Positions 12,601-25,144 of a stretch of DNA of 64,000 nucleotides are shown here, piece by piece. This DNA is from Blakeslea trispora (Eukaryota; Mucoromycota; Mucoromycetes; Mucorales; Choanephoraceae): positions 1 to 64,000 of the forward strand of contig JAIWNE010000030.1 of assembly GCA_025331445.1 (NCBI GenBank). Reading direction: 5' to 3'. Numbering within the stretch: the first letter of the stretch is position 1; each line of letters begins with the position of its first letter. Position numbers and translations under genes: made by a program. The notes beneath the pieces were generated by a model. It saw only the letters and a list, made by a program, of their open reading frames with translations, searched no databases and had not been told where the DNA came from.

Positions 12601-15600
12601 CTTCATCCTTTGTTATTTTATGAATGATGGTGTCAGTAACAGTACGATGGCCAACTGCTTGGAAAACATCCTGGAACGCACAACAGCCAATTATATCAAA
12701 GATGCCTCTGCCAAAGCTTCTTCTCAAAATTTAGATAATGAGTTACGTACTCAAATGAGTCATTTGCTTCAACTCTGTTGCCATCGATTGGATAAAGTGC
12801 ATAGTTTGGCTGTCAAAACTGTGGATCGTATTGTGACCACCTTCCCTCAAGTCTTTGCTGAAAAGTCTTTAATCACGTTGTTGTTAGAACTTGTTCAACT
12901 ACTTTGGTTAAGTTGTGAAGCTGAATACCGAGACGAGTATTACCCAACATTTCATTTCACTTCATCCCGTGTCGGTGTAACCATCGAACTAGGTGACTCT
13001 TTTGTCTATCGCCGCAATCTCTGTTCGCACATGTATGAGAATGGCAAGAAGTGGCTCCAGCTATCGATGGATAGAACGCCAATGGAAATCAATGGACTTT
13101 TGCAAGATTACCTTGCTGAATATGTCCGCTATGAACCTGATACGCCTATTGATGTTGCACATATGGGTAGAACCTTGGCTCTTGAAGTAGGCAAGGCTGC
13201 CGCCAAGAGTGAGATGACTGTAGATTTTGTTCCTCGTGTTCGTGGGGCCTTATTGGATGATTCCTCAGATTTCGTAGATGGATTTACCTCGAGACGATAC
13301 CACATTGGGGAAGTAAGCGGCATTCAACGTATGACCAACATTCACTCAAACAGCCATAAAGACGCTACAGGTACAAGCTTGGAAGACCAAGTACCTTCTG
13401 TTTTGCAAACCTTGCATACATTGATGGAGAGTGTAAAACAACAGAAAAAGATTCCTGTTGACCACCTGCGCCATTCTTTGCTTCAGGCAGCTAGCTTCAT
13501 TGCCTCTCTGCCCTCCATTCATCCTGACTTGATTGTTCCTATTGTTCGTATTCCGATTCATATTTTTACTCCTGAATCTCTCGAGATTGGTACAGATGTC
13601 TGGAACTGGATTCTTGTTGAAAGACCTGATGTTGAAAAACGTCTGATGGTTGAGATTTTGAACATGTGGAGTTGGGCACAGCGTTACCGTAAGGGCCTGT
13701 TTTCACCTCGTCTTAACTCAAAGCATCCATTTGTCACTAGAATGACTTACGCTCCTTCTGACAGAGAAATCATTGATAAGAACAACTACAATATGACACG
13801 TCTCTTTACTCCTCATGTCACTTGGATCAAGTTTTTGACAAGTCGCTTTTATGCTATTCGTCACCGCAGTAAACATTTGATCAATATGCTAATTCGTCTC
13901 TTACAAATAACTTTCCAAAATTCTCATTTGATGAGCACACATCCATTTGTTCGTCTTCCAAGATTCCAGCTTTTGATTCTTGGTATGAAGATCCTTCGTT
14001 CTTCTCAAATGGAAGCTTTGTCTGAATACCGTTTCCGTTCTTTGGTTTATGGATCTGCCTTCGATTGGTTTGCCTTGTCTCCCCAATGGCACTATGGTTC
14101 TCGAAAAAGCTATGCTCTTATGGAACAAAAAGTTTTGACTGACTTCTATTCGACCGTAGCTAATGATTACCCTCGTTTGACTGATCTCATCACTAGCACA
14201 TCTTCTCGCAATAGCCAATCTAAAGTAGCCTCAGGTCTCTATATGTTCTTGAGTGACAAGACAAAGGATGACATTTTGCGCGAACACAAGATGACTAAGC
14301 GTTTACTCTTGCTCTTAATGGATAGTGAGCTGTCCCGTCTCTCAGTTTGGTGTAATCCTCTAAACGCTCTTGGTCCCGGATATCCTGTCAACTATGTAGG
14401 CAGCTCTGACAAATCGCTTACGACTGATGATAGTTGGAAAGAGATTGTTCGATTTGCTTGGCAAACCTCACCTAAAGTGGCTGTTCAAATGGCAGCTCGT
14501 TTCGTTCAACCAGCTGTTCAACGTGAACTGCATACCTTGATTGCCAACAACACACTGGACGTAGTAGATGTTCCCGAGGCACTGGAGATTTTATTGGGTG
14601 ACAAAGTGCAACCAAATGCCAAATTGGATCTGCGCTACTTGAAGTATTGGGCCCCTGTGCCTGCTATCACTGCAGCCAACTACTTTATGCCAGCCTATGG
14701 TAACCATCCGCTCATTTTGCAATATGCTATGCGAAGTCTCGAGTACTATCCAGTTGATACAGTCTTCTTTTATGTACCCCAGATTGTCCAAGCGCTTCGA
14801 TACGATGAATTTGGATATGTTGAGCGCTACATTATGGAAGCAGGACAGGTGTCGCAACTCTTTGCTCATCAAATTATATGGAATATGAGTGCTAATTTCT
14901 ATATTGATGCTGACAAAGAGTGTATTAAGGTAGGAGTTGTATACAAGCAAGTACTTTTTTTTTCTCATTTTCTTTTTTTCGATTGTTGTGTTTAGCCTGA
15001 TCCTTTAAAACCCACACTGGAAAAGATTATTGATAACTTGGTGTCTTCTTTTACTGGCGAAGATCGCGAATTCTACGAGCGTGAGTTCAAGTTCTTTGGC
15101 GACGTGACAGCCATTTCTGGTTATTTGAAGGAATACATTAAATACGGTCAAAATGAAAAGAAGCCAATGCAAAAGGTAATATTTGTTACTGTTAGTACCT
15201 TGACGAGCTTCTTATCACTTTTTTTCTTTAGAAACGACTGGATGAAGAATTAGCCAAGATTAAGGTTGATGTAGGTGTTTATCTTCCGAGTAATCCTGAC
15301 GGTCATGTAGTAGACATCAATCGTACTTCCGGTCGACCACTTCAAAGTCACGCTAAAGCTCCCTTCATGGCCACTTTTAAGATTGAGAAAGAAAAGGAGC
15401 AGGTTGACATGATTGATGACAACAAAGATGATTCATCAGAAAAATCCTCTATCACTCTCTGGCAAAGTGCTATCTTTAAAGTGGGTGATGATTGTCGTCA
15501 AGATGTGCTTGCTTTGCAATTGATTGCCGTCTTCAAGAATATTTTCACCAGCATTGGTATGGATCTTTATGTTTATCCTTACCGTGTTGTTGCTACAGCT

Positions 15601-16239
15601 CCCGGTCGAGGTGTGATTGATGTGATCCCTCGCTCTATTTCTCGTGATCAGTTGGGTAGAGAAAAGGTCAACAGCATGTATGACTATTTTGTGGCTAAAT
15701 ACGGTGGTCCCAATTCTATTGCTTTCCAAAGAGCTCGTACCAATTTTGTTCAAAGTGTGGCTGCCTATTCTCTTATTTCTTATCTTTTACAGTTTAAGGA
15801 TCGTCATAATGGTAACATTATGTTGGACGATGATGGCCATATTATACACATTGACTTTGGTTTTATTTTTGATATTGCACCTGGTGGTATTGGATTTGAA
15901 AGCTCGCCCTTCAAACTAACAACCGAAATGGTTCAGGTTATGGGTGGCAATTCAGAAGAACAAGCTTTTCGACAGTTTTCTGAGCTAGTGATTAAGGGCT
16001 ATCTTGCATGTAGACCTCATGCTGAGCTTATTACCCAACTGGTGACACTCATGCTTCAATCTGGATTACCTTGTTTCCGTGGCGACACCATTAAACGTAT
16101 GCGTGCTCGATTCCAATCGGATAAGTCAGATAGAGCAGCTGCAGACTTTATGATCCAAAGAGTCAAGGACTCGTTTGAAAATCAACGTACTGTTCTGTAC
16201 GATTATTTCCAAAAGGTTACCAACGGTATTCCTTACTAA
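9640..16239 (+). CDS. STT4: Phosphatidylinositol 4-kinase alpha (Stt4 type)
   Basis: A large spliced gene, about 1,970 codons by estimate, with roughly ten introns. The best start is ATG at 9640: an 8-nt coding exon (ATGAATGG), an intron at 9648-9769 with GT and ATTATAG ends, then GLDYDLHSRILVSLASVLAD. An unspliced reading from 9576 gives a meaningless N-terminus. A long helical region fills 10-14 kb. A lipid-kinase unique (helical) domain precedes the catalytic domain. The catalytic domain shows FKVGDDCRQDVLALQLI, the loop KDRHNGNIMLDDDGHIIHID followed by FGFIF, and the C-terminus DYFQKVTNGIPY. These are PI4K type IIIalpha hallmarks. Stt4 makes PI4P at the plasma membrane for PI(4,5)P2, cell-wall and actin signalling (family knowledge). 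An AATAAA lies at 16247. The gene follows ITC1 by 280 bp in the same direction. Confidence 0.93.
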
Positions 16240-16951
16240 ACCCGAAAATAAACTTTTTTTCTATTGTTAATATCATCTGTTTATCGAATTACTGACTTCA
16301 AACACTCTTCTAAGGAGTCGAAGCAGGTGCTTTGACTTTCAGTTTGTCTTGTGTTGCTATACCATCAGATTGAATTCATTTGATCACCTATTTATCCTGA
16401 ATGAATAAAATCGTATTGACAACGTTTATAACGCAGTTGAGTTTTAATTGTGTCGTTTATGCAAGAAGGAATTTGATCGACATCAAACCCTGAAATCCCG
16501 TTTTGGTACAACCCCTTTTTTCTAATTCAGGTTGATTACTCATATGCATAAGCAGAGTGTTGGCATATTCTGTAGTTTTTTAATAAAATTGAGAGATATA
16601 TGATAGATGCCTAGTTAAGAGAATTTAGATCTATGATCCAACATACAGAATCCACAAGTTCTTCTCTTTATAATTGACCATCAAACTAAGTTCCAAAACA
16701 AGCATCCTCTCGATATTTATGACTGTCAAAAAACTGCTGTATTGAATAAACTCAAAGGAAAACTAAGCATATTCCTTAAAAAGAAAAGAAACAAGAGCAC
16801 TGATTTGTTCACTAGACTCCGATTGCTAATCTGATTGATTGTCATGTTTTGCTTTAATTTAAAGTTTTTTTTGTATTTCTTTTTCATCTTTTGTATTTTC
16901 GTTTTGTCTGTCTCGCACAGCAACTTATCAAACCAAAGCAGGATCTTCATC
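16240..16951. other. Intergenic, no gene seen
   Basis: AT-rich spacer between STT4 and the DnaJC28-like gene. It presumably holds the STT4 3' end and the next promoter. I see no conserved ORF or RNA gene. A pyrimidine-rich stretch (16860-16900) directly precedes the next ATG. Confidence 0.6.
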
Positions 16952-17971
16952 ATGCTTTCTAGAAACAGCAGTGCATATGCGTATTGTTTACGTACAAACT
17001 TTACTGCACCTTTTTTGGAACAAGCGTTGCTGCGCAAATCAATTCATTCGACAAGTCAATTACGACAGCGCAACATCTTTGAGCCTACAGAAGATGATAA
17101 AGAGGAATCGTCTACATCAATGACAAAAAAGCAACAGTTGCCAAGCGACAAGCCCTGGGATGGCGATGAGCCTGTGAGCCATAGTGTGTTGCGCATGATC
17201 ATGGACAAATACAGAGCACCACTAAGAGTTGAAGGTGCTGCTAGAAGAAATCTACCTCAACCTCAATCCAACTTTGACCCATCATCCTATGCATCTCAAG
17301 AAAAGGAAAAGAGCTCTCAACAAAAAAAGATGGAGCGAGACAATCAATTGAGAAAGAGAAAGCAGAATAGAATATCAAGCGCCAGAGATGCAGCATTTGA
17401 CTATGCCATGGACAAAAAATACCCAACCACATCAATACAATCTCAAAACGATACAGATTGGGATGAATGGGAAATGGATCCTACAGCAAAGAATATCGAA
17501 GAACTGGGGCAGTTGACAGATGCCAAAATTCGATCGGCCCGTGCAAAAGGTGCCTTTGATAACTTACCCGGCCATGGCAAGCCCATTGAGGTTGATCCAA
17601 TGCTGAGTAATCCCTTTGTTGATCGCACCGAATTCTTTATGAACCGTATTATTCAAAAAAATGGTGCTGCTCCCCCTTGGGTTATTATGCAGCAAGAAGT
17701 GGACATTGAGGTTAGCTCTTTGCGTTCGCAGATAAATACAGCATTGAAACGATGTATTCATGATATTGAAGATCGAGATAGTTATCTTGTCAAGTCATCA
17801 CTGATAAAAGAATTCAATAAGCTGGAGAAATCTTATTTCACAAAAGAAGTAGAGCGTATCAACGGCAGACTAAAGAGCTACAACGTAATGTGTCCCTCGC
17901 CTGTTCGCAAACAACTTTTAGAAATAGAAAAAGAACTCAAATGGAGGCTAGAGAAGCTTGGATTTGAATGA
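16952..17971 (+). CDS. DnaJC28-like (DUF1992) mitochondrial protein
   Basis: A single-exon frame of 339 codons from ATG 16952. An upstream in-frame ATG at 16835 would add 39 hydrophobic residues encoded by a pyrimidine-rich leader, so the inner ATG is preferred. The N-terminus (MLSRNSSAYAYCLRTNF, then RKSIHSTSQLRQR) is basic, lacks acids and looks like a mitochondrial targeting sequence. The middle (about residues 90-140) is charged. The DUF1992 signature follows: KIRSARAKGAFDNLPGHGKP, then NPFVDRTEFFMNRIIQKNG, then APPWVIMQQEV. In animals this domain sits in DNAJC28, implicated in Golgi or mitochondrial roles; no J domain is visible here, so a chaperone activity should not be assumed. The family call is firm, the function unknown. 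Confidence 0.85.
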   Translation: MLSRNSSAYAYCLRTNFTAPFLEQALLRKSIHSTSQLRQRNIFEPTEDDKEESSTSMTKKQQLPSDKPWDGDEPVSHSVLRMIMDKYRAPLRVEGAARRNLPQPQSNFDPSSYASQEKEKSSQQKKMERDNQLRKRKQNRISSARDAAFDYAMDKKYPTTSIQSQNDTDWDEWEMDPTAKNIEELGQLTDAKIRSARAKGAFDNLPGHGKPIEVDPMLSNPFVDRTEFFMNRIIQKNGAAPPWVIMQQEVDIEVSSLRSQINTALKRCIHDIEDRDSYLVKSSLIKEFNKLEKSYFTKEVERINGRLKSYNVMCPSPVRKQLLEIEKELKWRLEKLGFE

Positions 17972-19204
17972 AATTAAATAAACTGTTTTATTGCAATGTT
18001 GGACATTTCTGTACAATCAATAGAGAGATTATCCTATAGTTTGTAGTTAAAAGCTTTTATCATAGTCTGTAACTTACAACACTCTCCTGACTTAAAAGAC
18101 TTTGAGACTATACAGAAAACAATGAGGGGTTTTCTTGAATTAGATATTACAAGCATGTTTTTGTAGGTGTATGGATCCAATTTCCAGAAATAGCGTATTT
18201 TATAAGCACTTTGAATTTAAGGAATAAGAAAAAACAGGGCTCTTTTTATCCTACAAGTTCCTTAAAGTGTCATCATTGGATATTGTAGCCTAAAAGACAT
18301 ATTGAGCAAACAAATTTAGAAAAACAGTTACATGTAGTTCTGTCACAACAATTAAAAAAAAACTGTTTCTTTTTTATAAATTAAATTTCAAGGCAAAGAG
18401 CAACAAAGAAAGTAAAACAAAACAAAAGAGAAATAAAAGGAAGGAGAAAAAATACAAAAATAGGGGTTAAAGCCAGTTTTAATGAAGGACTTTCCATACT
18501 TTGCTAATGCACATTCATCCAGCTTAGAATGTTAGTTGAGGCTCATTCACTTATAGACAAAATACCAGCTTTACATGAGTGCTGAAGGCTGTTCGCTTTA
18601 GACAAGTCTACAAACTGATCTGCTTTATTATGATAGCACTTTTTCCCTTGAAATATGTCGAGATTGAATTTGATTATCCATACCCCGTCCCTTCCTCCCC
18701 CCCCCCCTTTTTTTTTTCTCTCTGACTGATGTGATAATGGCCAAGGAAGAAAAAAAGGGACTTGACAAATCTTAAGTTTCCATCAAATACTTTTTTCATC
18801 AATTGAGTTGCAGAAAAAAGAAAACTTTTTTACTATTTCTCTTATAACTACACTATCAGCACTTCATAAACAACTAAAAAAGTCAAAATGAATCCTTATA
18901 CAAGATATATGAATTTTAAGACATAAAGGAAAATCTTAGGATCAACTGATACACTTAGAATACTTTTTGACAAACAAATAAGCAGAGCAATGAATGTTAA
19001 AGCAAGATATACACAAGCCATAATGCAGGTGAATGCCCATCGCTAACGTATTAGACTTTTTTTTAAGGGTACATGCTTTCCTCAAATTCTAGTAACAAGC
19101 AAGTAAAGCAGGTTATCACATCTGATCTCTCTTTCTCTCTTTCCTTAGGCTCTCTTTCCTTTTTCTATTCTTTCCTTTCTGTTGTTTGTTTTTGTTTTCT
19201 AAGG
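17972..19204. other. Intergenic, no gene seen
   Basis: AT-rich spacer of about 1.2 kb with a C-run/T-run at 18698-18718 and several A-tracts. Open frames are short and show no family likeness. Confidence 0.6.
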
Positions 19205-20215
19205 ATGTGGAAGGCATTGGCAGTGTTCACTATACCATTTTATCTGTATGTAAATGCACAAGCAATAGGTGGCGGGACCCTTAAACAGTATCCAGCTATC
19301 ATCAACTGTACATGGCCTTGTGCCAACCCAGGCTATGTCTGTGTTGTTAATACAATTTCGGCAACATGTCAAGAAAAAATAGCCAACAGTTGGATTATTA
19401 ACGAACCATCAAAGGCACCTGTCTATACAGGTGCTTATATATCTACACAACTACAGCCTTGCCTTTCAGCACCTAGCCCACCTTTGTCATCCATCATCAA
19501 TCATCCAAACGCCTCAGCAGCAAGTCAACAGATCAGTAGTGATCAATCAATTATTATGTGGCCCATATACAATATGTATCGTCCATCTGATGCGTATCTA
19601 GGCAACTGTGGGCGCGACCTCTATTGTTCTTCAACAGGACAAGATGCCGATCGACCTGTGTGTCGTGAAAAGTTTGATAAGGACGCCTATTGCAATTCAA
19701 CAAATCAATGCCTTACAGGTATCTGCGAGAATGCAACTTGTCAATCTTCTGATGCACATGATTGGCGTAATCACCCTCATCCCAAACCTTCTACTTTTGA
19801 CAATCAGCCTCAACTAAAGCCCATTCTCGCTTCTGTCTTGAGCGTGGTCACTGCACTTGTTTTGTTTGTCATTGCTGCAAAACTGTATTGCCGTTATCGT
19901 CATCGCCTGTTTTCTCGTCGAAACGCTTCATCCTCTGAAAGACAACAAGCGACTGAAGAGATGCGAGTGGAGAATCACATACCAATCCATATGAATAGAA
20001 ACACAGTACCTATTCATAGTACAGTTTCATCTACTATGAAAGAGAGTCGATTTACTGCTGACTATCTACATGGCTTACATAATGATAGCAGACCTTCTTC
20101 TTCCTCTCTTGTTACTACCAATAGTTCCATTGTACACCATACAAATAATCCATCTAATCTACATCCACAGGAAGAAGATTATCCTCAACAACCACCACCT
20201 TCCTATAGGCCATAA
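19205..20215 (+). CDS. Type I membrane protein with Cys-rich ectodomain and PPxY tail
   Basis: 336 codons from ATG 19205; the frame is open 44 codons further upstream, but the leader there is pyrimidine-rich and the inner ATG starts a good signal peptide (MWKALAVFTIPFYLYVNAQA). The ectodomain (about 20-205) has some 14 cysteines in two groups and possible N-glycosylation sites at Asn34, Asn102, Asn164 and Asn176. One transmembrane helix covers about 206-226 (ASVLSVVTALVLFVIAA), followed by basic residues (YRHRLFSRR), which puts the tail in the cytosol. The tail is Ser-rich and ends PPPSYRP, a PPxY motif (331-334) of the kind bound by WW domains of Rsp5/NEDD4 ligases. I do not recognise a named family. 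The PPxY suggests regulated endocytosis or a ligase-adaptor role; that is inference. Confidence 0.75.
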   Translation: MWKALAVFTIPFYLYVNAQAIGGGTLKQYPAIINCTWPCANPGYVCVVNTISATCQEKIANSWIINEPSKAPVYTGAYISTQLQPCLSAPSPPLSSIINHPNASAASQQISSDQSIIMWPIYNMYRPSDAYLGNCGRDLYCSSTGQDADRPVCREKFDKDAYCNSTNQCLTGICENATCQSSDAHDWRNHPHPKPSTFDNQPQLKPILASVLSVVTALVLFVIAAKLYCRYRHRLFSRRNASSSERQQATEEMRVENHIPIHMNRNTVPIHSTVSSTMKESRFTADYLHGLHNDSRPSSSSLVTTNSSIVHHTNNPSNLHPQEEDYPQQPPPSYRP

Positions 20216-20644
20216 ACCTAATAAAAAAAAAGATTGAATGTATTCTGTAGTGCATCTGAATCATTACAATGCTTTCATCTTCCTTCCATGCTCAATTGAT
20301 TCAATCTAACCATCACTTGTTTCATCCATTGATTTATTTCCATATTCACTCAAGCGATAAATTGTTTAACTAGGTACTTTATAAAGCCCATTTAGAAAGA
20401 CTGAGGGGAGACTTGAGCGAGATCGAAAATAATAAGCACTGATAAACAGGCATTAAACATGTCATTAAGAAACCGAGAAACAGGGAATACTAGAACAAGT
20501 ATTGCGGAAGAAAGAGGGAGAAATTAGTTTAATAATTATTTAAAAAAAAAAGAAAGAAATGAGAAGGGGGGGGGGAGAATAAATTACAGTTTAGAGAAAG
20601 AAAAAAAATACTATACAAGATTTCATAAGAAATCAAACTGAACC
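20216..20644. other. Convergent 3' spacer
   Basis: Lies between the tails of the membrane-protein gene and the mitochondrial carrier gene. Contains a G-run of about ten at 20567-20576 and A-tracts; no gene seen. Confidence 0.6.
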
Positions 20645-22197
20645 TTAAAGCGTATCGAAATCTATACTTCTAAAGTCTACTTCACGCTTAACCAATTCAA
20701 AGACTAAAAAGCCAACACTAGTAGCAGGTACCACTCTGATGACTGTGCTACCAAATTCTTGATATAAGAATCGACGCCAACTACCTCCATTCAGCTTTAC
20801 TTGTGTTTTGCATTGTTCAAAGGTGCGTCTATACAAATCTTTGACAGGCTCACGTTTCATCTTGTTGGCGAATTCAGATTGTCCTTCTTCTATATAGAAT
20901 ATGCTATGTATCTTTGAAAGTGGATGTTCAATTGTTTGATATGCCTTGAAAAGAATAAGTTAGAAAAAGTAAGCAACACATTCAAGGGGAATGAACTTAC
21001 AATAGCTGCTGTAGCACCCGCTAAAATAACAAATAAGGGTTCTAGCATTAAGGGGGGTCTTTCTGCTTTTTTGCCCGAAGTACAGGTGATTTGATATCTA
21101 TCTTCTTCATTCATCTCATGCACTTCATGCCAACCTTTTTCAATTTCATTCAATGTAGATCTTGAATCTACTTGGAGACCATACATTTCATCCAAAAAGT
21201 AATAGTATCCCTGTTGTTTCATCCATTCAAATGTAGCAAAAAACAGCCCACAAGCTAAAGAATCCTAAAAGACAGAAAATAAGTCCATCACTCTCCTTCC
21301 TTTTTTTATTCATGACTTTACCCTGATCATGGTTAAAGTGAATCCTCGATAAGCACTAGCTATGCCCAACTCTTTTAAAGTGGATTTGGCAAACTGATAC
21401 ATGGATCGATGTTTTCCTTCCAACAAGTCGCTCACTTCGAGTCGAACTTTTAATGAATCCAGAGGTGTGGCAATGATGGATTGAGCTGCTCCTGCTAAGC
21501 AACCTAGTAAAAAAATCTTAGAAAGGCACCATTGAATTGTATGTTTTCTTTTTTGGGGGGGTTTTTTTTACCTGCCATAAATACTGAGGTAAAAGGTGGT
21601 GGAGGAAAGGGTCGGTGTAATTGATAAGCACTTGGGGGATGAAAGATGGGTAAGGTGGCAATATAGGTAGTGTAGAGAACAGTACCGATCAATGTGTTTC
21701 CAACAAGAGGAGGAAGAATATGCCGAGGTATAAAACTCCAACCTTTTGTTTTGACAGCATGTGTGATCATGCCAATAGAAGTGTACCGAAATGAGAATCT
21801 TCGTGTGGCCACATCGTCCATCGGCATCAAAGCTCTTGCCATAATAAGATAATCTACACGCAAAGGTCGAAACAGCTTTATGAAGAGCGAGAGGTTACTT
21901 TGAGAACATTGGATCAAGAAAGAGAGAGTAACTTACCTTGATGGGAGTTCTATAGAACAGGTAGAGTCCTTGCATCATCAGGGTTCGGGCAATAGCCGTT
22001 GTTCCGCCTACCGAAGTAGCCTCTCTTGCCTTCTTTTTCTTTTGGTGTTTGCTGTTGTCGATATAAGGTGCCTGAACAAACGATGGCATATTTCGACTCG
22101 AGAGTACGGAAGAAAACCACTTTTTGTCGTTGAGCACAGGTGTATCAGTTGCAATAGTACTAGCATTGCTACTGATAATAGCAGAAGATGAAGACAT
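20645..22197 (-). CDS. Mitochondrial carrier family (SLC25) protein
   Basis: Minus-strand gene of about 400 codons in five or so exons. The ATG at 22197 begins MSSSSAIISSNAS; the frame continues upstream only through a TTG. Exons are read at 22197-21935, 21880-21575, 21512-21325, 21270-21002 and 20946-20645, with GT-AG introns between. Carrier repeats are visible: the second has the signature PLDSLKVRLE (Px[DE]xx[KR]) after CLAGAAQSIIAT; the third has FVILAGATAAI followed by EHPLSKIHSI. The first repeat is weakened, and an Arg/Lys-rich N-terminal extension and a Glu-rich insertion between repeats are unusual. The substrate cannot be told. It probably sits in the inner mitochondrial membrane. 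It is divergent from NDC1, with about 600 bp between starts. Confidence 0.8.
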
Positions 22198-22804
22198 CAA
22201 TTGCTGCTGGTAGTAATGATAGCGATTATAGAAGGGATAGGATAGAGTAGGAAGAGTGGCAATGTGATCATGCCCCTTGATTAAAGATTAAGTAACTGGA
22301 AAAATAAAAATAAAATATAAATATCTTTAAAAAATTAAACACCAGATCATCAACACTGATGGTTACCTAGGTCAAGAGAGAGAGAATTGTAATGAAAGCA
22401 TGAGAGAGGCCGGATTGTTGATCTCTTCTAATAAGACATGGTTGACTCTACGAGATTTCTCTTTTCTTATAAAGAGTCATTCTCTTTGATGTTTTGCACG
22501 CCAAAGTCTATCCTATCCTTGATGCCACAATAGTGGAACCAGAAAGACAGATTTGCTACTCTTTCTCGACTTGGAAATGTTTTATTCTGTATACTGATAA
22601 GATCGAGTTTAGTTTCATAAGGTATTACTCCATTGTCTCAATTTAATTATCCAAAAATAGTCTCAATTTAAGTGAGAGAAATTGCAACTTTCCTTGTGAC
22701 GTTTCTTTTCATTTTATTTTATTTATTACGCGTGAAATCAAGGTGCATATATTTTATCTTCGTGTTTTATTTTGTTTTTTTTTATAAAAGAGATTGTTTA
22801 AAAT
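22198..22804. promoter_or_regulatory. Divergent promoter region of the carrier and NDC1 genes
   Basis: Both genes start outward from this 607-bp spacer, so it must hold both promoters. An AT-rich TATAAAAGAG lies at 22782-22791, shortly before the NDC1 ATG. No other element can be defined by eye. Confidence 0.5.
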
Positions 22805-25129
22805 ATGAACTATTCTCCACCTTCAACAACACCTATGTTTAGAGATCCAATAACGACAGCACCAAATATAGCAACGATAGCACCACAACCACCAACAGCA
22901 GCACCCGTACCAGCTAAAGAACCACAACCTGTTGAAGCACCAGGCATCGTTAAAAAACACTACAACTCATATTCCGAGATCCACTTGTCTTCTATATCAC
23001 ATTTTGGTTTGCGTTTCTTTCAAATATTCGCATGCTTTGTCGTTCTATTTACTGTCTTTTTCCAACTTCATGCTATTTTCAGCAAAAGTACAGTTGATGT
23101 TTAGAAAAATAAGAAAAAGATAAAATTAACCATGTTCCTTTTTCTAGATGGCCTTTATGAATTGTTTTCTTTTACAAGCATTGCTTTTATTAGCTTGTTG
23201 CTTTTGACAGGCTTTACCTTTTTCGTTATTCGTAACTTGACTTTTACTGGTAAGTGGATAAAGTATCTTCTTGTTTCTTTGACTTAACTTTCTTCTTTTA
23301 GTTTGGGAACCTACTTATCCTAGCTTACTTGCAGAATTGATGGCTACTTGGACTTCTTTAGATAACATGCTTTTATTAGGTGCACACAGTACCTTTAGTT
23401 GGCTTCTAATTCGATTCTATTTTAATTATATTGCCAAAGAAAAGTATATTCAAAGTATGCTTGTGACTCCATTAGGGTACGGAACAAAACCAAGTCCATT
23501 ATGACAAGTGATTTAACTCTTTTCTAGTCATTATTTAGGTGCTCGTCAATTGAATCAAGAACACATCTTTATCAACTATTACATTATTACTTTAGCCTGT
23601 TTTTATACATACCAGTACATCAGTAAGCGTATCTATGTCATCAAACTCAATATAGTTCAGGTAAAGAAGGACTTGATGATTCAACAAAGAAACAAACCTA
23701 ACAAAGTACATTTGCTTAGCAACCCTTGATGGAAGAACTGAAGACAGGACTTGCTTCTTTGATCTGTCAATCCTGCATGACTGCTATTATCACTCTTTTG
23801 TTTGCCTATGTGACTTATATCATGTTTAACACAACCATTTATCATGCAGTCGCTTGTTTCTTTGGCTTGTTTTATAGGTAAGCCTCTTTTATGTATACAT
23901 GCGTATTGGATAACTGACTCTTTCTTTTGTAGTCTATTGGATTCCCCTGTGATCGGATTCAATTGGACTGATTTCCGTTTACTTTTCCGTATTGTATTAT
24001 CAGGCTCATTGACTGTCATTACGTTCAATTTCATTCACCGTCTTTACAACCTTGTCTTCTCCCAAGTTCCTCCTTCTACTGATGCCTGTTCAAATCAATT
24101 CCAGATCTTGACCGATGGCATCACCGATCAAAGAGAACGATCCCGAATCTTTGCCTTTTCCGAACTGGCTACACTTGCCAGTAAGCGTGCCGATAAGCGT
24201 CAAGAATTGTATCGCACTGTCGGTAAAGAAGTCAAAGACACAGCTTGGTTTAAGATTATGGAAGTCTGTCTTCAACAATTGAATCAGTTAAAGACAAAGA
24301 TTGATATTGAATACAATGGTGTTCCTAAAGGTAATCTTCTTGCTTATTGTTATGTATGGATGACTCAATCTTTTTTTTTGTTTATAGTTCAACCTGTTCA
24401 GGCAACTACCATGACTACACCTTTATCTACTGGTCATCGTCGCCTTCAACTAGAAGAAGGTCAAGATATCTATGCTCGTCATGTCAAGAAACCTGCTGAA
24501 TTGGATGATCGTACCCATCGTATCTTTTGTGATCTTACAGAGCAGTACGAGGCACCTGTAGTCACAGTGACAGATGACTATAGCAACCAATTACACCGTT
24601 ACCTTTGTAAACTAACTCAAAACAGTCTAAGAGAATTCATCCAGGCGATTGAATTGAAGGCAGGCTATGCTGGTGCCCTGAAGAGTTTCTATTCTGAATC
24701 AACCACACGTCGTACTCAATCTATCTTTAAGGAATACCAGTTGTTTATTTGGGCTATTCAGATCTTGTCCTGTTTGGTCTCCTCTTCCTTGACCGAGGAT
24801 CCTTATGGTTATGTTCAGAACAATACAAGTGATGTTCTCAATGCCCTTTTGGATTTGCTGATTCTGGTAGAAAAGTATGAGTCTTCACCTCCTATGGGTC
24901 ATGCTGGTTTATATCAAGACAAAGTAAAAGCACACGAACCTCATGCTATTATCTTGGGTAAGTACCAAACACACACACATATATAACCTATCACTAATAC
25001 ATTGTGATGATAGCATTGAAAGAAGGCATCTATCATATTAGAATCACCTTTGCTGACTATATCAGATACTTTGAAGTGAAGCGTGAATACAGTCAGAAAT
25101 GGCAAAGTTTTATTGAATTTCAAGAATAA
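22805..25129 (+). CDS. NDC1: Nucleoporin NDC1 (pore membrane protein)
   Basis: A spliced gene of roughly 640 codons. The ATG at 22805 begins MNYSPPSTTPMFRD, with a Pro/Ala-rich N-terminus. About six hydrophobic segments follow across the first half (for example HFGLRFFQIFACFVVLFTVFF; then SIAFISLLLLTGFTFFVI; SSILIRF-type helices; ITLLFAYVTYIMF). The soluble second half carries WTDFRLLFRIVLSG, RSRIFAFSELATLA, and WFKIMEVCLQQL, then SLTEDPYGYVQNNTSDVL near the C-terminus, which is the NDC1/Ndc1-Nup pattern. The stop is at 25127-25129. Ndc1 anchors the nuclear pore and, in fungi, the spindle pole body in the nuclear envelope (family knowledge). The SEC12 ATG follows only 15 bp after the stop. 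Confidence 0.85.
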
Positions 25130-25144
25130 AATAAAAAATAAAAA

